Assembly: GCA_028284155.1 (NCBI GenBank)
Contig: JANQSF010000137.1
Span: forward strand, 1-64,000
Source of the DNA: Phycisphaeraceae bacterium
Lineage (GTDB): Bacteria; Planctomycetota; Phycisphaerae; Phycisphaerales; Phycisphaeraceae
Length of the DNA stretch: 64,000 nucleotides
Reading direction: 5' to 3'
Shown here: piece by piece, positions 16,234 through 25,361 of the stretch
How positions within the stretch are numbered: the first letter of the stretch is position 1
Layout of the letters: the number at the start of each line of letters is the position of its first letter
Notes under the pieces: model-generated
Told to the model about the DNA's origin: nothing
Databases searched by the model: none
Seen by the model: the letters and a program-made list of their open reading frames with translations, nothing else
Position numbers and translations under genes: made by a program

Positions 16234-19200
16234 ATGTCAAACGCCACTCGAACCCAACGCCAACGACGCGCCCGCACGCGGGCAGCCAGCGACACCCACT
16301 GGCTCCGCCGCGTCACGACGTTGGCCTGCCTGCTCACCTGCGCCGTCGCCGGTTTCACATGGGCCCAGCCGGCCACGACCACCGACCCCGCCGCCGCGCA
16401 GGCGTTGCTCAAGTCCGCCGCGGCCGACGCGGAGGAGGCCAACGGCAAGCCCGACGTGTCGATCGACACCGAGCGCATGCTTCAGGACTCGCATATCTTC
16501 GCCAAGCGCGCCGGCGATTCGATCTGGACGTTCACGCCCAAGCCGGGCTGGGAGTTGATGCGCATCCCCGTCCGCATCAAGACGACCGACGCCAACTACA
16601 CGCTCGACAATCGCACACTCGACATCGCGTCAGCCCGAGTCCTCGCGTGGCAGATCCCCACCGCCGCCGAACTCAAAGCCGACGAGGTCAAGACGCGCAG
16701 CTCGACTACCGACACCGACAACGCGCAGCACCCGCTCGTCGCCAAGTCGATGGAGGTCCACGCCGACGGCACGATCCATTGGGACATGGACCGCGCGATC
16801 CTCGGCGGCGAGGTGACCAACAGCCGATACCTTTACGCTTTGAAACTCAACCCGCGGCTTATGGAAGCGCGTCGTCCCAAAGACCCGAACGACAACCGGC
16901 GCATCGTCCGCCCGCCCGTGCGTCGCCCGTCCAGTTCGACCACGCGCCGTCCGAGCAGTTCGTCAACACCCCGCCAGCCCCCGCCGCGCAAGACACCCGC
17001 GCAACTGCGGGCTGAGCGCGAGCGCAAGATCCGCGAGGCTGAACAAGCCCGCAAGGAACGCGAACAGAAGCGCGCCGCCGAGTTGAAATACCGCGCCGCC
17101 ATGGCCGAGTACGGCGACCTCCGCCGGCAGGTCAACGATTTGCCCACTGAGTTCGAACAGAAGAAGCCGCCGTTCGTCTGGGCCATCGTCGAGATCAGCC
17201 AACGGGCTGACGAATTGACCATCGCCGGCGCGATCGAGCCCGGCTGGACGATCGGCATGCAGACGCTCGAAGACATCCGCGCCCTGCCCCGTCGGCGTGT
17301 GCCCTCCGTCCGCACCAAGGCCGGCGACCCCAAGCCCCCACTGCCCGCGTTCATCCGCGACGCCAGCCTCGGCATGCACGACCTGCTCAAACGTCAGCCG
17401 CACCCGTTCAACTACCAGCTCGTCGCGTACGTCGGCGCAGAGATCGACCTGCTGCAATACGCCGAGCCGGACAACGCGGTGTACAACCTGTACGACGCGC
17501 TGGTTAAAGGCCCGGACGGCGACGCCCGCGCCGTCGTCGTCAAGCAGGTCGTGGCGACGATCCCCCCCACCGAAGCCACCACCAAACTCTTCAAGGAAAA
17601 CACCGGCCTGCTCAACCCGGCCGACCGTTTGGCGCTGGTCAAGAGCAAGCTGAACTTCAACCCCAATAAGGTGGACGAGGTGCAGCGCATGCTCAAGTCG
17701 GCTAACACATCGTTAGCCGACCCGCAAGGCCCCGAGCCGAAGAACATCCTCTCGACCGCGCTGGCCGGCGGCAAGCTCCCCGCCAACGCCCGCGCAGCCG
17801 TCCAACGGGGCATCGTCTTTTCGCACATGCCCGCCAACCGCCGAGACGCGGCCATCGCCTACGCGCTCCAGACCGCCCCGTTCGACCCCGTCGCCGCCGG
17901 CTGGGTCGACACGCAACTGCTCGGCTCGTCCGACGTCAAGCTCGTCATCCGCACGCTCGAGCTGCTGACCGGCAAGGCCGGCGCGGTCAAGCCGGAAGCC
18001 GTCGCGCAAGACGGCACCGGTGTGCGCGGCAACCTCCGCAGCACGCTGCTGCGCACCGTGCAGAAAGCGACCACCGCGCAACAGAACGCGGCCGACAACG
18101 CGCTGAACACCGACGCCAACACCGGGCCGCCCGTCGTCAAGATGACCGGCAAGATCCCCGTGACAGCGACATCGCACAAGCTGTTTGACGCGCTGCGGCA
18201 CGTCGACGCACGCGTCCCGCCGCTGACCTGGGACGCGCTGGAACACTTCAAGTTCGTCGACCCCGCCAGGGCGTCCAGCAGCGCGCTGACCGAAAACAAC
18301 CCGTACCAGTTGATCGAAGACATCGCGCTCGAAAAACAGCCCACCCCCGTGCAGGTCGTTCCGTTCCTGGCCGCGCAGTCGAACCTCGACCGCGCGACCA
18401 AGGGGCTCGTCGCCATCGTCATCAGCGGCACGACCGACGCCTCGACCGCGGCCGTCCGCACGCTCGTCGGCTGGAAAGGCCCGCTCGACGTGGCCATCCT
18501 CCGGCTCGAACCGGCGCGACGGCAGGCGTTCTCCGAACGCGTCTACGTCCGCCTCGAAGGCGCCCGCCCGCTGGTGACAGGCCTGACCCGCGAACGCATC
18601 GCCGACAGCCCTGTCAACCGCTGGTTCGCCAAACGACTCATGGCCGGAAGCATCCCGACGGCCGGCGAGTGGGTCGAGCCGTTCGACCGCAACGACAAGC
18701 TCGTCGAGCTGATCGCCTCCGACGACGCGCGGCAGGCGCAGGGCGCCTTAGCCGCGCTCGTCGCGGCGCACGGCGGCGACGACGCCACGACCGCGACGCT
18801 CAGCCGACGCTTCCTCGCCCTGCCCGACAAGTCGCTGCCCAAGGTGCAGGTCGAATGGGCCCGCGCGCAGCGCGAGCTGATCGGCAAGGTCTACGCCCGC
18901 GTGCAAGGCCCGTACACCCTGCGGATCGAACGCCCAGCCGACGCCAAACCCGATCACCCCGTGACCGAGTCGATCGAGCTCGGCCGAGTCGAGCTGACTA
19001 TCACCGGGTCGTCGCCCAAGTTCCGCGGCCTGAACACCGAGCTAAGCCTGCCCGCCGTGGCCGGCGGTGTCGCCCTGCAATTCAACCGCGCCGCCCAACT
19101 CGGCGACTTCGCAGCGCCCGCCGCCGCGAAACTGCAACTCAATCAACTGAAAAGCCAGGTCGTCCTCAACCTGCGCGAAGGCGACTTCTGGACAGGCCTC

Positions 19201-19260
19201 GCAACGCTGCCCAGCGGCCAACCGGTCGTCGTGGCGTTGCGGCCGATTGGGTTGCGGTAA
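16234..19260 (+). CDS. Large secreted or anchored protein of unknown function (1008 aa)
   Basis: The ATG at 16234 follows CGGAGCGTGACG (GGAG site). The first 45 residues are basic and then hydrophobic (VTTLACLLTCAVAGFTWA), a signal peptide or anchor. After a strand-rich N-terminal part there is a Ser/Pro/Arg low-complexity linker (about 230-265), then a charged coiled coil (about 266-320, ERERKIREAEQARKERE), then a long alpha-helical region of solenoid look up to the C-terminus, ending in a beta segment. No enzyme motif is seen. The function is unknown. The longer open frame from 15784 is rejected as the start. Confidence 0.65.
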   Translation: MSNATRTQRQRRARTRAASDTHWLRRVTTLACLLTCAVAGFTWAQPATTTDPAAAQALLKSAAADAEEANGKPDVSIDTERMLQDSHIFAKRAGDSIWTFTPKPGWELMRIPVRIKTTDANYTLDNRTLDIASARVLAWQIPTAAELKADEVKTRSSTTDTDNAQHPLVAKSMEVHADGTIHWDMDRAILGGEVTNSRYLYALKLNPRLMEARRPKDPNDNRRIVRPPVRRPSSSTTRRPSSSSTPRQPPPRKTPAQLRAERERKIREAEQARKEREQKRAAELKYRAAMAEYGDLRRQVNDLPTEFEQKKPPFVWAIVEISQRADELTIAGAIEPGWTIGMQTLEDIRALPRRRVPSVRTKAGDPKPPLPAFIRDASLGMHDLLKRQPHPFNYQLVAYVGAEIDLLQYAEPDNAVYNLYDALVKGPDGDARAVVVKQVVATIPPTEATTKLFKENTGLLNPADRLALVKSKLNFNPNKVDEVQRMLKSANTSLADPQGPEPKNILSTALAGGKLPANARAAVQRGIVFSHMPANRRDAAIAYALQTAPFDPVAAGWVDTQLLGSSDVKLVIRTLELLTGKAGAVKPEAVAQDGTGVRGNLRSTLLRTVQKATTAQQNAADNALNTDANTGPPVVKMTGKIPVTATSHKLFDALRHVDARVPPLTWDALEHFKFVDPARASSSALTENNPYQLIEDIALEKQPTPVQVVPFLAAQSNLDRATKGLVAIVISGTTDASTAAVRTLVGWKGPLDVAILRLEPARRQAFSERVYVRLEGARPLVTGLTRERIADSPVNRWFAKRLMAGSIPTAGEWVEPFDRNDKLVELIASDDARQAQGALAALVAAHGGDDATTATLSRRFLALPDKSLPKVQVEWARAQRELIGKVYARVQGPYTLRIERPADAKPDHPVTESIELGRVELTITGSSPKFRGLNTELSLPAVAGGVALQFNRAAQLGDFAAPAAAKLQLNQLKSQVVLNLREGDFWTGLATLPSGQPVVVALRPIGLR

Positions 19261-19286
19261 GGAACGCAGACCGTCGTGAGATTGCC

Positions 19287-19409
19287 TAGGCTTCGTCCGA
19301 GAAGTAGGGTGCGCTTGAGCGCACCACGATGGAAGGACGCTTTCCCCACTGTCTTGGTGCGCTCAAGCGCACCCTACGGGTAGGGCGCTGACATTTCGGA
19401 CAAAGCCCA
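19287..19409. repeat. Nested inverted repeat, family GTAGGGTGCGCT, copy A
   Basis: The inner arms 19304-19326 and 19355-19377 are perfect reverse complements and each is itself palindromic (GTGCGCTTGAGCGCAC). The outer arms TAGGCTTCGTCCGA (19287-19300) and TCGGACAAAGCCCA (19396-19409) pair with two mismatches. The element sits between two convergent genes. Copies B and C are at 22989 and 31965. Confidence 0.8.
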
Positions 19410-19420
19410 ACCTACGACGA

Positions 19421-20425
19421 TCACAACCCGGTTCGGTTTCCGTCGCTTGCCTGCGACCTGCTTTCGAGTTTCCAGTCGCATCCGCCGCCCCAGTCTGAAT
19501 AGGGGGCGACGATCAGCTTGTTGCTCTGGCCATCGATATCCAACACAATCTGCTTGCCCCGCACCGCGGTCCAGTAGCGATTGACCAACTTGAAACAACC
19601 GTTCTTGAGCTGAACCGGTCGCCAATCGCAGCCATGCAACGCGGAATACTCTGCCATCACGACTGCGCCGAATCGTTCACCCAACACGTCAAGGTATTGG
19701 CCGGTGAACCGGTTCTTGATCGCGTAGTAACCGTCGCCCACATCCTCGAAAACCCAATCACACCCGCCGAACGACGTGTACCGTTGAAGCGGTAGGAGCT
19801 TGCCGGTATCGCCGTCGATATCCATGACAAGCCCGGCACGCGCGCGACTTTCAAGACTGACCACCGCCCCATCCTTCACCGGCGACGCGTTGCCTTGCTT
19901 CTTGTCCTTCTCAAGGATGCGCTCCGGGACGTCCAGTTGCTTAGGCGGCTCCAGAATCGGCGTGTGGTCGATGTCCGGCGCTTTGATCGGCGGCAATTGC
20001 AGTTGCTCAAGGTCGATCCGCTTCGACAGCGGGTTGATCGCCACATCCAAACGTCGCTGGGCCGGGTCGTGCGTGACGTGCCAATCAAAACCGTCGAGTT
20101 TCTTGAACGTGATGTTGACCGTGAACCCCGGGCACTCGGACATGGCCGCGAGCATCCTGCTCAACGATCGGGCGTCGCCCTCGTAGTTCAGGTACGACAC
20201 CCAGTTCACAAACGACCCCTTGACAAACTTGCACCCTTCGGTTTCAAGCGCGGCGACGACCTTTTGCTGTGCGACGTGCGGGTAGCCGCCGCTGTGCGCG
20301 ATCCCCTTCGGCGACTTGAGTGGGCCGGCCAACGCGAAGACCTGGCTCTGAACACAGGCCAAGGTGGCAATGGTCAAAAAGATGCCCCAAGCAGAGGGTT
20401 GGCGACCGGCTGAGTGAGTCTGCAT
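19421..20425 (-). CDS. Secreted ricin-B-like lectin domain protein
   Basis: This is a 334-residue protein. AGGAGACCCGAAC precedes the ATG at 20425, and a signal peptide follows (WGIFLTIATLACVQS, cleavage near VFA-LA). The N-terminal 100 residues form a small alpha/beta domain of unknown type. A Pro-rich linker follows, then three beta-trefoil-like repeats with LVMDIDGDTGKLL, YLDVLGERFGAVV and IVLDIDGQSNKLI, each with a CDW turn. That fits a RicinB_lectin_2-type fold that binds sugars. It is likely extracellular. It stands alone, with hairpin repeats on both sides. Confidence 0.7.
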   Translation of the reverse strand: MQTHSAGRQPSAWGIFLTIATLACVQSQVFALAGPLKSPKGIAHSGGYPHVAQQKVVAALETEGCKFVKGSFVNWVSYLNYEGDARSLSRMLAAMSECPGFTVNITFKKLDGFDWHVTHDPAQRRLDVAINPLSKRIDLEQLQLPPIKAPDIDHTPILEPPKQLDVPERILEKDKKQGNASPVKDGAVVSLESRARAGLVMDIDGDTGKLLPLQRYTSFGGCDWVFEDVGDGYYAIKNRFTGQYLDVLGERFGAVVMAEYSALHGCDWRPVQLKNGCFKLVNRYWTAVRGKQIVLDIDGQSNKLIVAPYSDWGGGCDWKLESRSQASDGNRTGL

Positions 20426-20547
20426 GTTCGGGTCTCCTGTGTTCTGAGTACCGACGGACCGTCCCGTACCCTTCAAGACGCTTCAGCCCTGGCCTTGATC
20501 GCGCGATTGAGAAAAACAAGACACAAAACGAACAACCCCCACGCTGC

Positions 20548-20621
20548 GTGCCACTGGCGGCTTGTCCGCCAGTGCTCAAGCCGCACGTCCAAGGCACTGG
20601 CGGACATGCCGCCAGTGGCAC
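20548..20621. repeat. Inverted repeat, family CACTGGCGG, copy 2
   Basis: The arms 20548-20574 and 20595-20621 pair with one mismatch around a 20-nt loop that shares CCGCACG with copy 1 at 12523. It is located downstream of the small gene ending at 20657. Confidence 0.8.
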
Positions 20622-20656
20622 CCAATTAGAAAACCCACCCAATCGAGCTGAACAGA

Positions 20657-20959
20657 CTACTTACGCACCAACCTTTGCGGCGACCGGTCATCCACCCGCC
20701 GAATCTCCCCACGCACCTCCAACTCCAGCTTCACCGTCGTCGTGTACCAGCCGACGGAACCGAGCTCGCTCAACGTGTCCGCGTCGAGCTTGGCCTGGAC
20801 AAGGCCGGGCAGGTCCATGAACTTCACGCCCTCGCCCGACTTGGGCACGGCCTTGAGAATGGCCTTGCGCACCGCGTCGAACTTCCACCGCGCAATCCGC
20901 GTTGGCTGCCTGCCCGGCGTGGGCGTTCGGCATTCAACTTTGTCTTCGTTGTTTGTCAT
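20657..20959 (-). CDS. Small conserved-looking protein (100 aa), possibly DUF6958
   Basis: This 100-residue soluble protein has an N-terminal signature VECRTPTPGRQPTRI followed by a helix (WKFDAVRKAILKAVP) and a strand/helix part ending TVKLELEVRGEIRR. The pattern recalls the DUF6958 family, which I note from memory and cannot verify. There is no signal peptide or metal site. It has no obvious partner gene and is flanked on both sides by inverted repeats. Confidence 0.55.
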   Translation of the reverse strand: MTNNEDKVECRTPTPGRQPTRIARWKFDAVRKAILKAVPKSGEGVKFMDLPGLVQAKLDADTLSELGSVGWYTTTVKLELEVRGEIRRVDDRSPQRLVRK

Positions 20960-20981
20960 GGGGGGACGACGATAAGGGATA

Positions 20982-21051
20982 TAGGTCAGGTCATGGACCT
21001 GACAATGGGTTGTCGAAGGCGCATCCGTGTCAGGTCCATGACCTGCCCTAC
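20982..21051. repeat. Inverted repeat TAGGTCAGGTCATGGACCTGAC
   Basis: The arms 20982-21003 and 21029-21051 pair with one bulge, and each carries the palindrome CAGGTCATGGACCTG or CAGGTCCATGACCTG. It lies between two minus-strand genes. Confidence 0.7.
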
Positions 21052-21062
21052 CTGCTATCTGT

Positions 21063-22253
21063 TCATGATTCCGTCGCGAGGTTCGAGTCGATCGCGGCCT
21101 GGGCGCGGCGGGCGTGGCGACGGCGAGAGACGCGCACGAAGAAGATGACCACGAGCGTCAAGACGACGACAAGCCCAAGGAAGGCCAACAGCACCGTCAC
21201 CAACACGTCCTTCACACTCTGTCCGGGCGCGCCCGGCACCAACCCCAACTCATTGATCACCGCCCGCTCAACACCCAGCGTGTCCAGTTCGTGGAGCACC
21301 ATCTTGTAATCCACGACTTCCCCGCTCGCGATGAGGTCGGCCTCACGGCTCTCGAACGCTGTCACCCACGTCGCCGCGCCGGCCAATTCCTGTTGCATGA
21401 ACCGTTCAGCGTGCATGCGCGGCTCGACCACGTAACCATCCAGTCGCGCGAGTTGGCCATACCACTTGGTGTAAATCCAATCGATCCGATCATCGATCAC
21501 GTCGGGGCGCGGGTGACCCAAACTGTCTGCCCGGTGGTACGCGCGGATCGCCAGTTGATAGTCGCCCTCCGCCGCCAACACGTCGCCCAGCACGAGGTAC
21601 ACGTCGGCAAACGTTCGATCGGCGATGATCAACGTGCGCAGGTACTCTTTGTTGACCAACGGGTCATCCGCCACAGTCCCAGGCTTGTTCGCGTAACTGA
21701 TGCCCAAAAAGTTTCGGCCGGGCTGTTCGGGGTAACGTTTCTGCGCCAATCTGGGAAGCCCCTGCGCCTGCGCGACCACCGGGTCCATCGCCGGCGCCGG
21801 CTTGAGCCAATCCAGCATCCGCAGGTAGTAGTCGCCCAGACCCAGGTGACCCTCAGGCTGAATCTCCAACGACTTGCGGATGTGGTGCGCAGCCTTGTCG
21901 TACTGACGCATCTTCTTGTACAGCACGCCCAGGTTCGCGTGTGTGCGGTATCGACCCGGGTGGCTTTGCTCGATCTTCTCGAACTCAGCCTCGGCGTCCT
22001 CCCAACGCTCAAGCTTCAGGTACGCCGCCGCCAGGTCGTTGCGCGCTTCGACGTCGGCCGGGTTACGCTCCAGCGCAGCCGATGTCCGCTTGACCTGGTC
22101 CTCGTAAAACGCCTTCCCGTGATGCGGGAACTGCCCGACGATCAGGTTCGCCAGGTCGTCCGTGATCTGCGTTTCGTGCTTCCGCGAGTATGTCGTGTTG
22201 ATACAGCCAAGCGTCCCGGCGGCGATCAGGACAACGACGAGTGACTTCATCAT
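21063..22253 (-). CDS. TPR-repeat lipoprotein with a C-terminal membrane helix
   Basis: The ATG at 22253 has AAAGGGG upstream. The N-terminus MMKSLVVVLIAAGTLGC is a lipoprotein signal with a lipobox (L-G-Cys17). Residues about 45-135 contain TPR-like repeats (RNDLAAAYLKLERWEDAEAE; THANLGVLYKKMRQYDKAA). A second helical region at about 200-250 (YLVLGDVLAAEGDYQLAIRA) is also TPR-like. A hydrophobic segment near 350-378 (VLLAFLGLVVVLTLVVIFF) with a basic tail closes the protein. It probably acts as a periplasmic scaffold. Partners are unknown. Confidence 0.75.
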   Translation of the reverse strand: MMKSLVVVLIAAGTLGCINTTYSRKHETQITDDLANLIVGQFPHHGKAFYEDQVKRTSAALERNPADVEARNDLAAAYLKLERWEDAEAEFEKIEQSHPGRYRTHANLGVLYKKMRQYDKAAHHIRKSLEIQPEGHLGLGDYYLRMLDWLKPAPAMDPVVAQAQGLPRLAQKRYPEQPGRNFLGISYANKPGTVADDPLVNKEYLRTLIIADRTFADVYLVLGDVLAAEGDYQLAIRAYHRADSLGHPRPDVIDDRIDWIYTKWYGQLARLDGYVVEPRMHAERFMQQELAGAATWVTAFESREADLIASGEVVDYKMVLHELDTLGVERAVINELGLVPGAPGQSVKDVLVTVLLAFLGLVVVLTLVVIFFVRVSRRRHARRAQAAIDSNLATES

Positions 22254-22449
22254 GGTTGTACCCCTTTTACCTACACAGACGACCCGCACACGCCCAATGT
22301 TTCTAGTCGATCCGGGCGGGGTGGGTTCATAAATGTGGGCCGGGGACACGGCGATTGGATACAGGCCGTTCATCTTGACATGGCCCACTGACGGACTGAA
22401 GATTGCTCTCCATATCGCCACCGGCTTATTCCAAGACCCGATGCCCGCC

Positions 22450-22941
22450 ATGAGCAACGAAACTCAAATCTACGGCCGAATTGACGTGCCACGGTGGGGT
22501 CAAGCTTGGGACACCATCGCCATGCAGACAAACCGCCAAGCCATCGAGCGATTACCCGATACCGACGACTGGCCGCCGCTGATACGTGGCATGTTCTCCG
22601 TCGTCCCCGAGCGTGTTGCCTATCGGAGTTGGCTTATCCCCTTTGCCGCCGCTGTGCCGGGACTCGACGAACAATGGGATGTCTGGCTCAACAAGTTCGA
22701 AGACCTACTGCGAAGCATGACATGGTTTTCTGTAGACCTTCACTTGAATACGGATTACAGCGGCCGTCATTGGTTCAGTTGGATTGCTGATGTCGGCCAA
22801 TTGCATGAGTCGGCCTGTGTTGAATCGTGGACATTCGAGTCCGGCCCTGATGGCAGAGAGACCAAATACAATCCGCCGATCCGTTCCTTCGACCACGGCA
22901 CGTCTTCTGCGGGGACGGATGACCGTCCCAACAGCCCGTAA
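22450..22941 (+). CDS. Protein of unknown function (163 aa), lower GC
   Basis: This is a soluble 163-residue product rich in Trp and Asp, with no signal peptide. ATGs at 22333, 22441 and 22450 are all possible; MSNETQIYGRIDVPRW looks the most protein-like, but no ribosome-binding site decides. Composition is clearly less GC-rich than the large neighbours, and no family is recognised. It converges on the next minus-strand gene with a nested inverted repeat between them. Confidence 0.45.
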   Translation: MSNETQIYGRIDVPRWGQAWDTIAMQTNRQAIERLPDTDDWPPLIRGMFSVVPERVAYRSWLIPFAAAVPGLDEQWDVWLNKFEDLLRSMTWFSVDLHLNTDYSGRHWFSWIADVGQLHESACVESWTFESGPDGRETKYNPPIRSFDHGTSSAGTDDRPNSP

Positions 22942-22988
22942 GTCGAGTACGTTACGCGGCAATTCATTGCAATTGTGCGTTCAACTTC

Positions 22989-23111
22989 TAGGCGTCGTCC
23001 GAAGAGTAGGGTGCGCTTCAGCGCACCACGACGAACGGATAGTCTCCCAGTATGCTTGGTGCGCTAAAGCGCACCCTACGGGTAGGCCGGCGACATTTGG
23101 GACAAAGCCTA
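22989..23111. repeat. Nested inverted repeat, family GTAGGGTGCGCT, copy B
   Basis: The inner arms 23006-23028 and 23057-23079 have the same architecture as copy A. The outer arms TAGGCGTCGTCC (22989-23000) and GGACAAAGCCTA (23100-23111) pair with two mismatches. The right outer end contains the stop codon of the minus-strand gene 23109-23543. Confidence 0.8.
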
Positions 23112-23543
23112 ACTCTGCCGCGCGATCGCACTGACGAACTCTTGTGCAGTCGATTGAATCAAGGTCCTTTCCTCCTGCAATTCCGAGTCGGGTAGGCCTT
23201 CCACTGGAGCGGCGTTGAGTTGATCCGGAACATGACTCGCGAAGAACCTAGCCATCAAACTCAGCAGACGACGTGGCATTTGTGCGATCGCGTCACCCAT
23301 GGCGACCTTCGCGTATGCGATGTCCTGCAAGACTAGTTCGACAAGTTCTTGGATTGCAATGTCGCCAGCTTCATACTCCGTGAGCAAGTCGTCGAGACGC
23401 CCGGGCGGAAGTTGAGGCCCCGAGCCTATGGACGCCATGTGCTCGCGGTGGTGCTTCGCGCAAAAGACGCTGAATTGGGTGCGAGGACTATCGCAACCTT
23501 CGAGCCGACAACAATCATGGAAGTGAGAAGACAATGCAAACAC
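23109..23543 (-). CDS. Small protein with an N-terminal Cys/His cluster
   Basis: This is a 144-residue product from a GTG start at 23543. The first 35 residues hold Cys11, Cys12, Cys17 and Cys28, followed by AKHHREHM, a possible zinc-binding knuckle of the kind seen in HNH-like or ribbon proteins. The rest is helical and acidic (DDLLTEYEAGDIAIQELVEL). No family is recognised. GC content is low compared with neighbours. Its stop codon lies within the terminal arm of repeat copy B. Confidence 0.45.
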   Translation of the reverse strand: MFALSSHFHDCCRLEGCDSPRTQFSVFCAKHHREHMASIGSGPQLPPGRLDDLLTEYEAGDIAIQELVELVLQDIAYAKVAMGDAIAQMPRRLLSLMARFFASHVPDQLNAAPVEGLPDSELQEERTLIQSTAQEFVSAIARQS

Positions 23544-23594
23544 ATACTAATCAATGAACTAGTCCGTAGCTGGGCACATTGCCCGGCCTGCATG

Positions 23595-24503
23595 CTACCT
23601 CCCCACCTCAACCTCCCCGAATACACCCAGGTGGTCGGACTGGTCGTACCCGCGTGAGCCGAACACGCCTTGGGTCATCACGTGGGCGGACACGGGTTTG
23701 ACGTGCTTGTTGTAGAAGATGTAGTCGATTCGGCCGTCGCCGCAGGTCAGACCGGGGTCGGCTTTCGCGTCGGGCCTGACCGTGCGGTAGAGGTCGCTGA
23801 AGCCTTGTTTGTCGAGGTAGCGGGTGACCTTCCAGCCGGCCTTGCCGTCCAGGTGCGACCGCGTGTTGAAGTCGCCGATGACCAGCGTCGGCAGGTCGGC
23901 GTAAGGCTTGAGCTTGGCGACAATGCCCTTGATCTCGTTCAGCCGCATCGTCGTCATGCGTTCGTTGTCCGCCCCGCCCCACGGGTGCAGGTGCAGGACG
24001 AACACGACCACGCGGTGACCTCGCGCCGTTTCGAGCACAGCCAACGTCCCGCCGCGGTAGATCGGCACAGCCGGGTCGAAGTCGGGCTTCTCCTTCGGGT
24101 CGGTCTCCTTGCTCACCGCCATCGCGTTGAAGTGTTTGTGCTCGACGATCTTGTGACGCGTCAACAAAACCTGCGGCATGTAGTGACGGTTGATCGAGTG
24201 CGAGCGACGCTTGGCCGGCGGGGGCGTGTCCTGCCCGCCGAACACCACGCGGTAGCCCAACGCCTTGGCCAATTCGACGTTCTTCTTGCCTGTCCACGCC
24301 TCATTCAACCCGACGATGTCCGCGCCGGACGCCCTGATGTTGGAAGCCAACTGCTTCACGCCCGGCTGCCACATGTGGATGTTGTAGGCCAACACCTTGA
24401 GCGTCTGCGGCCCTTTTGAGTTGCGTTCTGTTTCACCCCTCACCCCCGCGGAGCAGAAACAGACACTCAAGGCGATCGTCGCCGTCAGGCTGAACTGTCG
24501 CAT
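23595..24503 (-). CDS. Secreted endonuclease/exonuclease/phosphatase family protein
   Basis: This is a 302-residue protein with a signal peptide (FSLTATIALSVCFCSAGVRG). The metal-dependent EEP fold motifs are in order: VLAYNIH (Asn), GLNEAW (catalytic Glu), VFVLHLHPW, VIGDFNTRSH (Asp and Asn), DGRIDYIFY and the C-terminal SDHLGVFGEV (catalytic Asp-His pair). Secreted members act as DNases, sphingomyelinases or phosphatases; the sequence does not say which. GGAG precedes the ATG, with the same ACGGAGCG-GACGATG leader as the gene at 16234. Confidence 0.85.
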   Translation of the reverse strand: MRQFSLTATIALSVCFCSAGVRGETERNSKGPQTLKVLAYNIHMWQPGVKQLASNIRASGADIVGLNEAWTGKKNVELAKALGYRVVFGGQDTPPPAKRRSHSINRHYMPQVLLTRHKIVEHKHFNAMAVSKETDPKEKPDFDPAVPIYRGGTLAVLETARGHRVVVFVLHLHPWGGADNERMTTMRLNEIKGIVAKLKPYADLPTLVIGDFNTRSHLDGKAGWKVTRYLDKQGFSDLYRTVRPDAKADPGLTCGDGRIDYIFYNKHVKPVSAHVMTQGVFGSRGYDQSDHLGVFGEVEVGR

Positions 24504-24606
24504 CGTCGCGCTCCGTCTTCACACTGGGTTGACACGTTCGCGGATCCGCCAATCGCAATCACACACGCCGCATCAATGCGACCCGTCCGCGTGTTATCGT
24601 ACTCAC

Positions 24607-25281
24607 ATGTCCGTTCACACCTTCACCTCCAGCCTGCTCGCCGTCAAACCCAAGGTTTGGGTCGAAGACGGCGTGCTGCACGCGCGGACGAGCCTGTTGA
24701 TGCAGGTTCTCTCGCTCGGCTCGCACAGCAAGCATGTCGCCGTCGACCCGTCGGCGCACAACGTGCGCATCGAGTCGCGGTCGCTTTGGTTCCTGCAGTC
24801 GGTGCGCGACGTGGCGTTCGATGACATCCTTTACATCGACTACTCGTTCCACGCGACGGGCACGAGTTGGGGCGGGGCGTGGACGCAATTCCAGCGGCAG
24901 GACCAGGTCGAGCGGTTCAAGGTCAGCCTCGTGCTCGACGACGAGCGCGAGACGCACGTGCACCTGTTCAATTTCACCGGCGAGGGCGCGGTGCAGACGG
25001 GGACGTTCGGCGTGCTGATGGGCGGGGACAGTTGGTTCGACGCGGCCGGCGACCAGGACGCGGCGTCGCTGGACTACATCGAGCTGCTGTGCGCGGCGAC
25101 GGGCAAGAAGCTGACCAAGCCGTGGGAATACGCCGACCGCATCCAGAACGAAAGCCCGCACCGATGCACCGACTGCGGCCGAGGCGCGATGGCCGGCCGA
25201 GCGACGTGCTACTACTGCGGCGGGGCGATTATGACGTTGGAGGATGGGGACGACGACGAGGACGTTTTCGATGGCGGTTGA
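24607..25281 (+). CDS. Protein with a C-terminal zinc ribbon (224 aa)
   Basis: The ATG at 24607 starts a 224-residue soluble protein; the open frame extends upstream to 24397 without support. The main part is beta-rich (SLLMQVLSLGSHSKH, ILYIDYSFHATGT, ERFKVSLVLDDERETHVHLF) and resembles a membrane-independent PH/lipocalin-like sandwich. The C-terminus holds a zinc ribbon, CTDCG-x8-CYYCG, then an acidic tail. No family name is recognised. It is flanked by a hairpin downstream. Confidence 0.6.
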   Translation: MSVHTFTSSLLAVKPKVWVEDGVLHARTSLLMQVLSLGSHSKHVAVDPSAHNVRIESRSLWFLQSVRDVAFDDILYIDYSFHATGTSWGGAWTQFQRQDQVERFKVSLVLDDERETHVHLFNFTGEGAVQTGTFGVLMGGDSWFDAAGDQDAASLDYIELLCAATGKKLTKPWEYADRIQNESPHRCTDCGRGAMAGRATCYYCGGAIMTLEDGDDDEDVFDGG

Positions 25282-25285
25282 TTCG

Positions 25286-25318
25286 CGGGTAGGCCGGGCA
25301 CGTTGCCCGCCCTACCCG
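25286..25318. repeat. Hairpin repeat GGGTAGGCCGGGCA
   Basis: The arms 25286-25300 and 25304-25318 pair with one mismatch around a CGT loop. It is located just after the zinc-ribbon gene and serves as a plausible terminator. Confidence 0.7.
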
Positions 25319-25361
25319 CTAATACGCACAAATACCCGGTCGCACCTCAGGAACAGTATCG

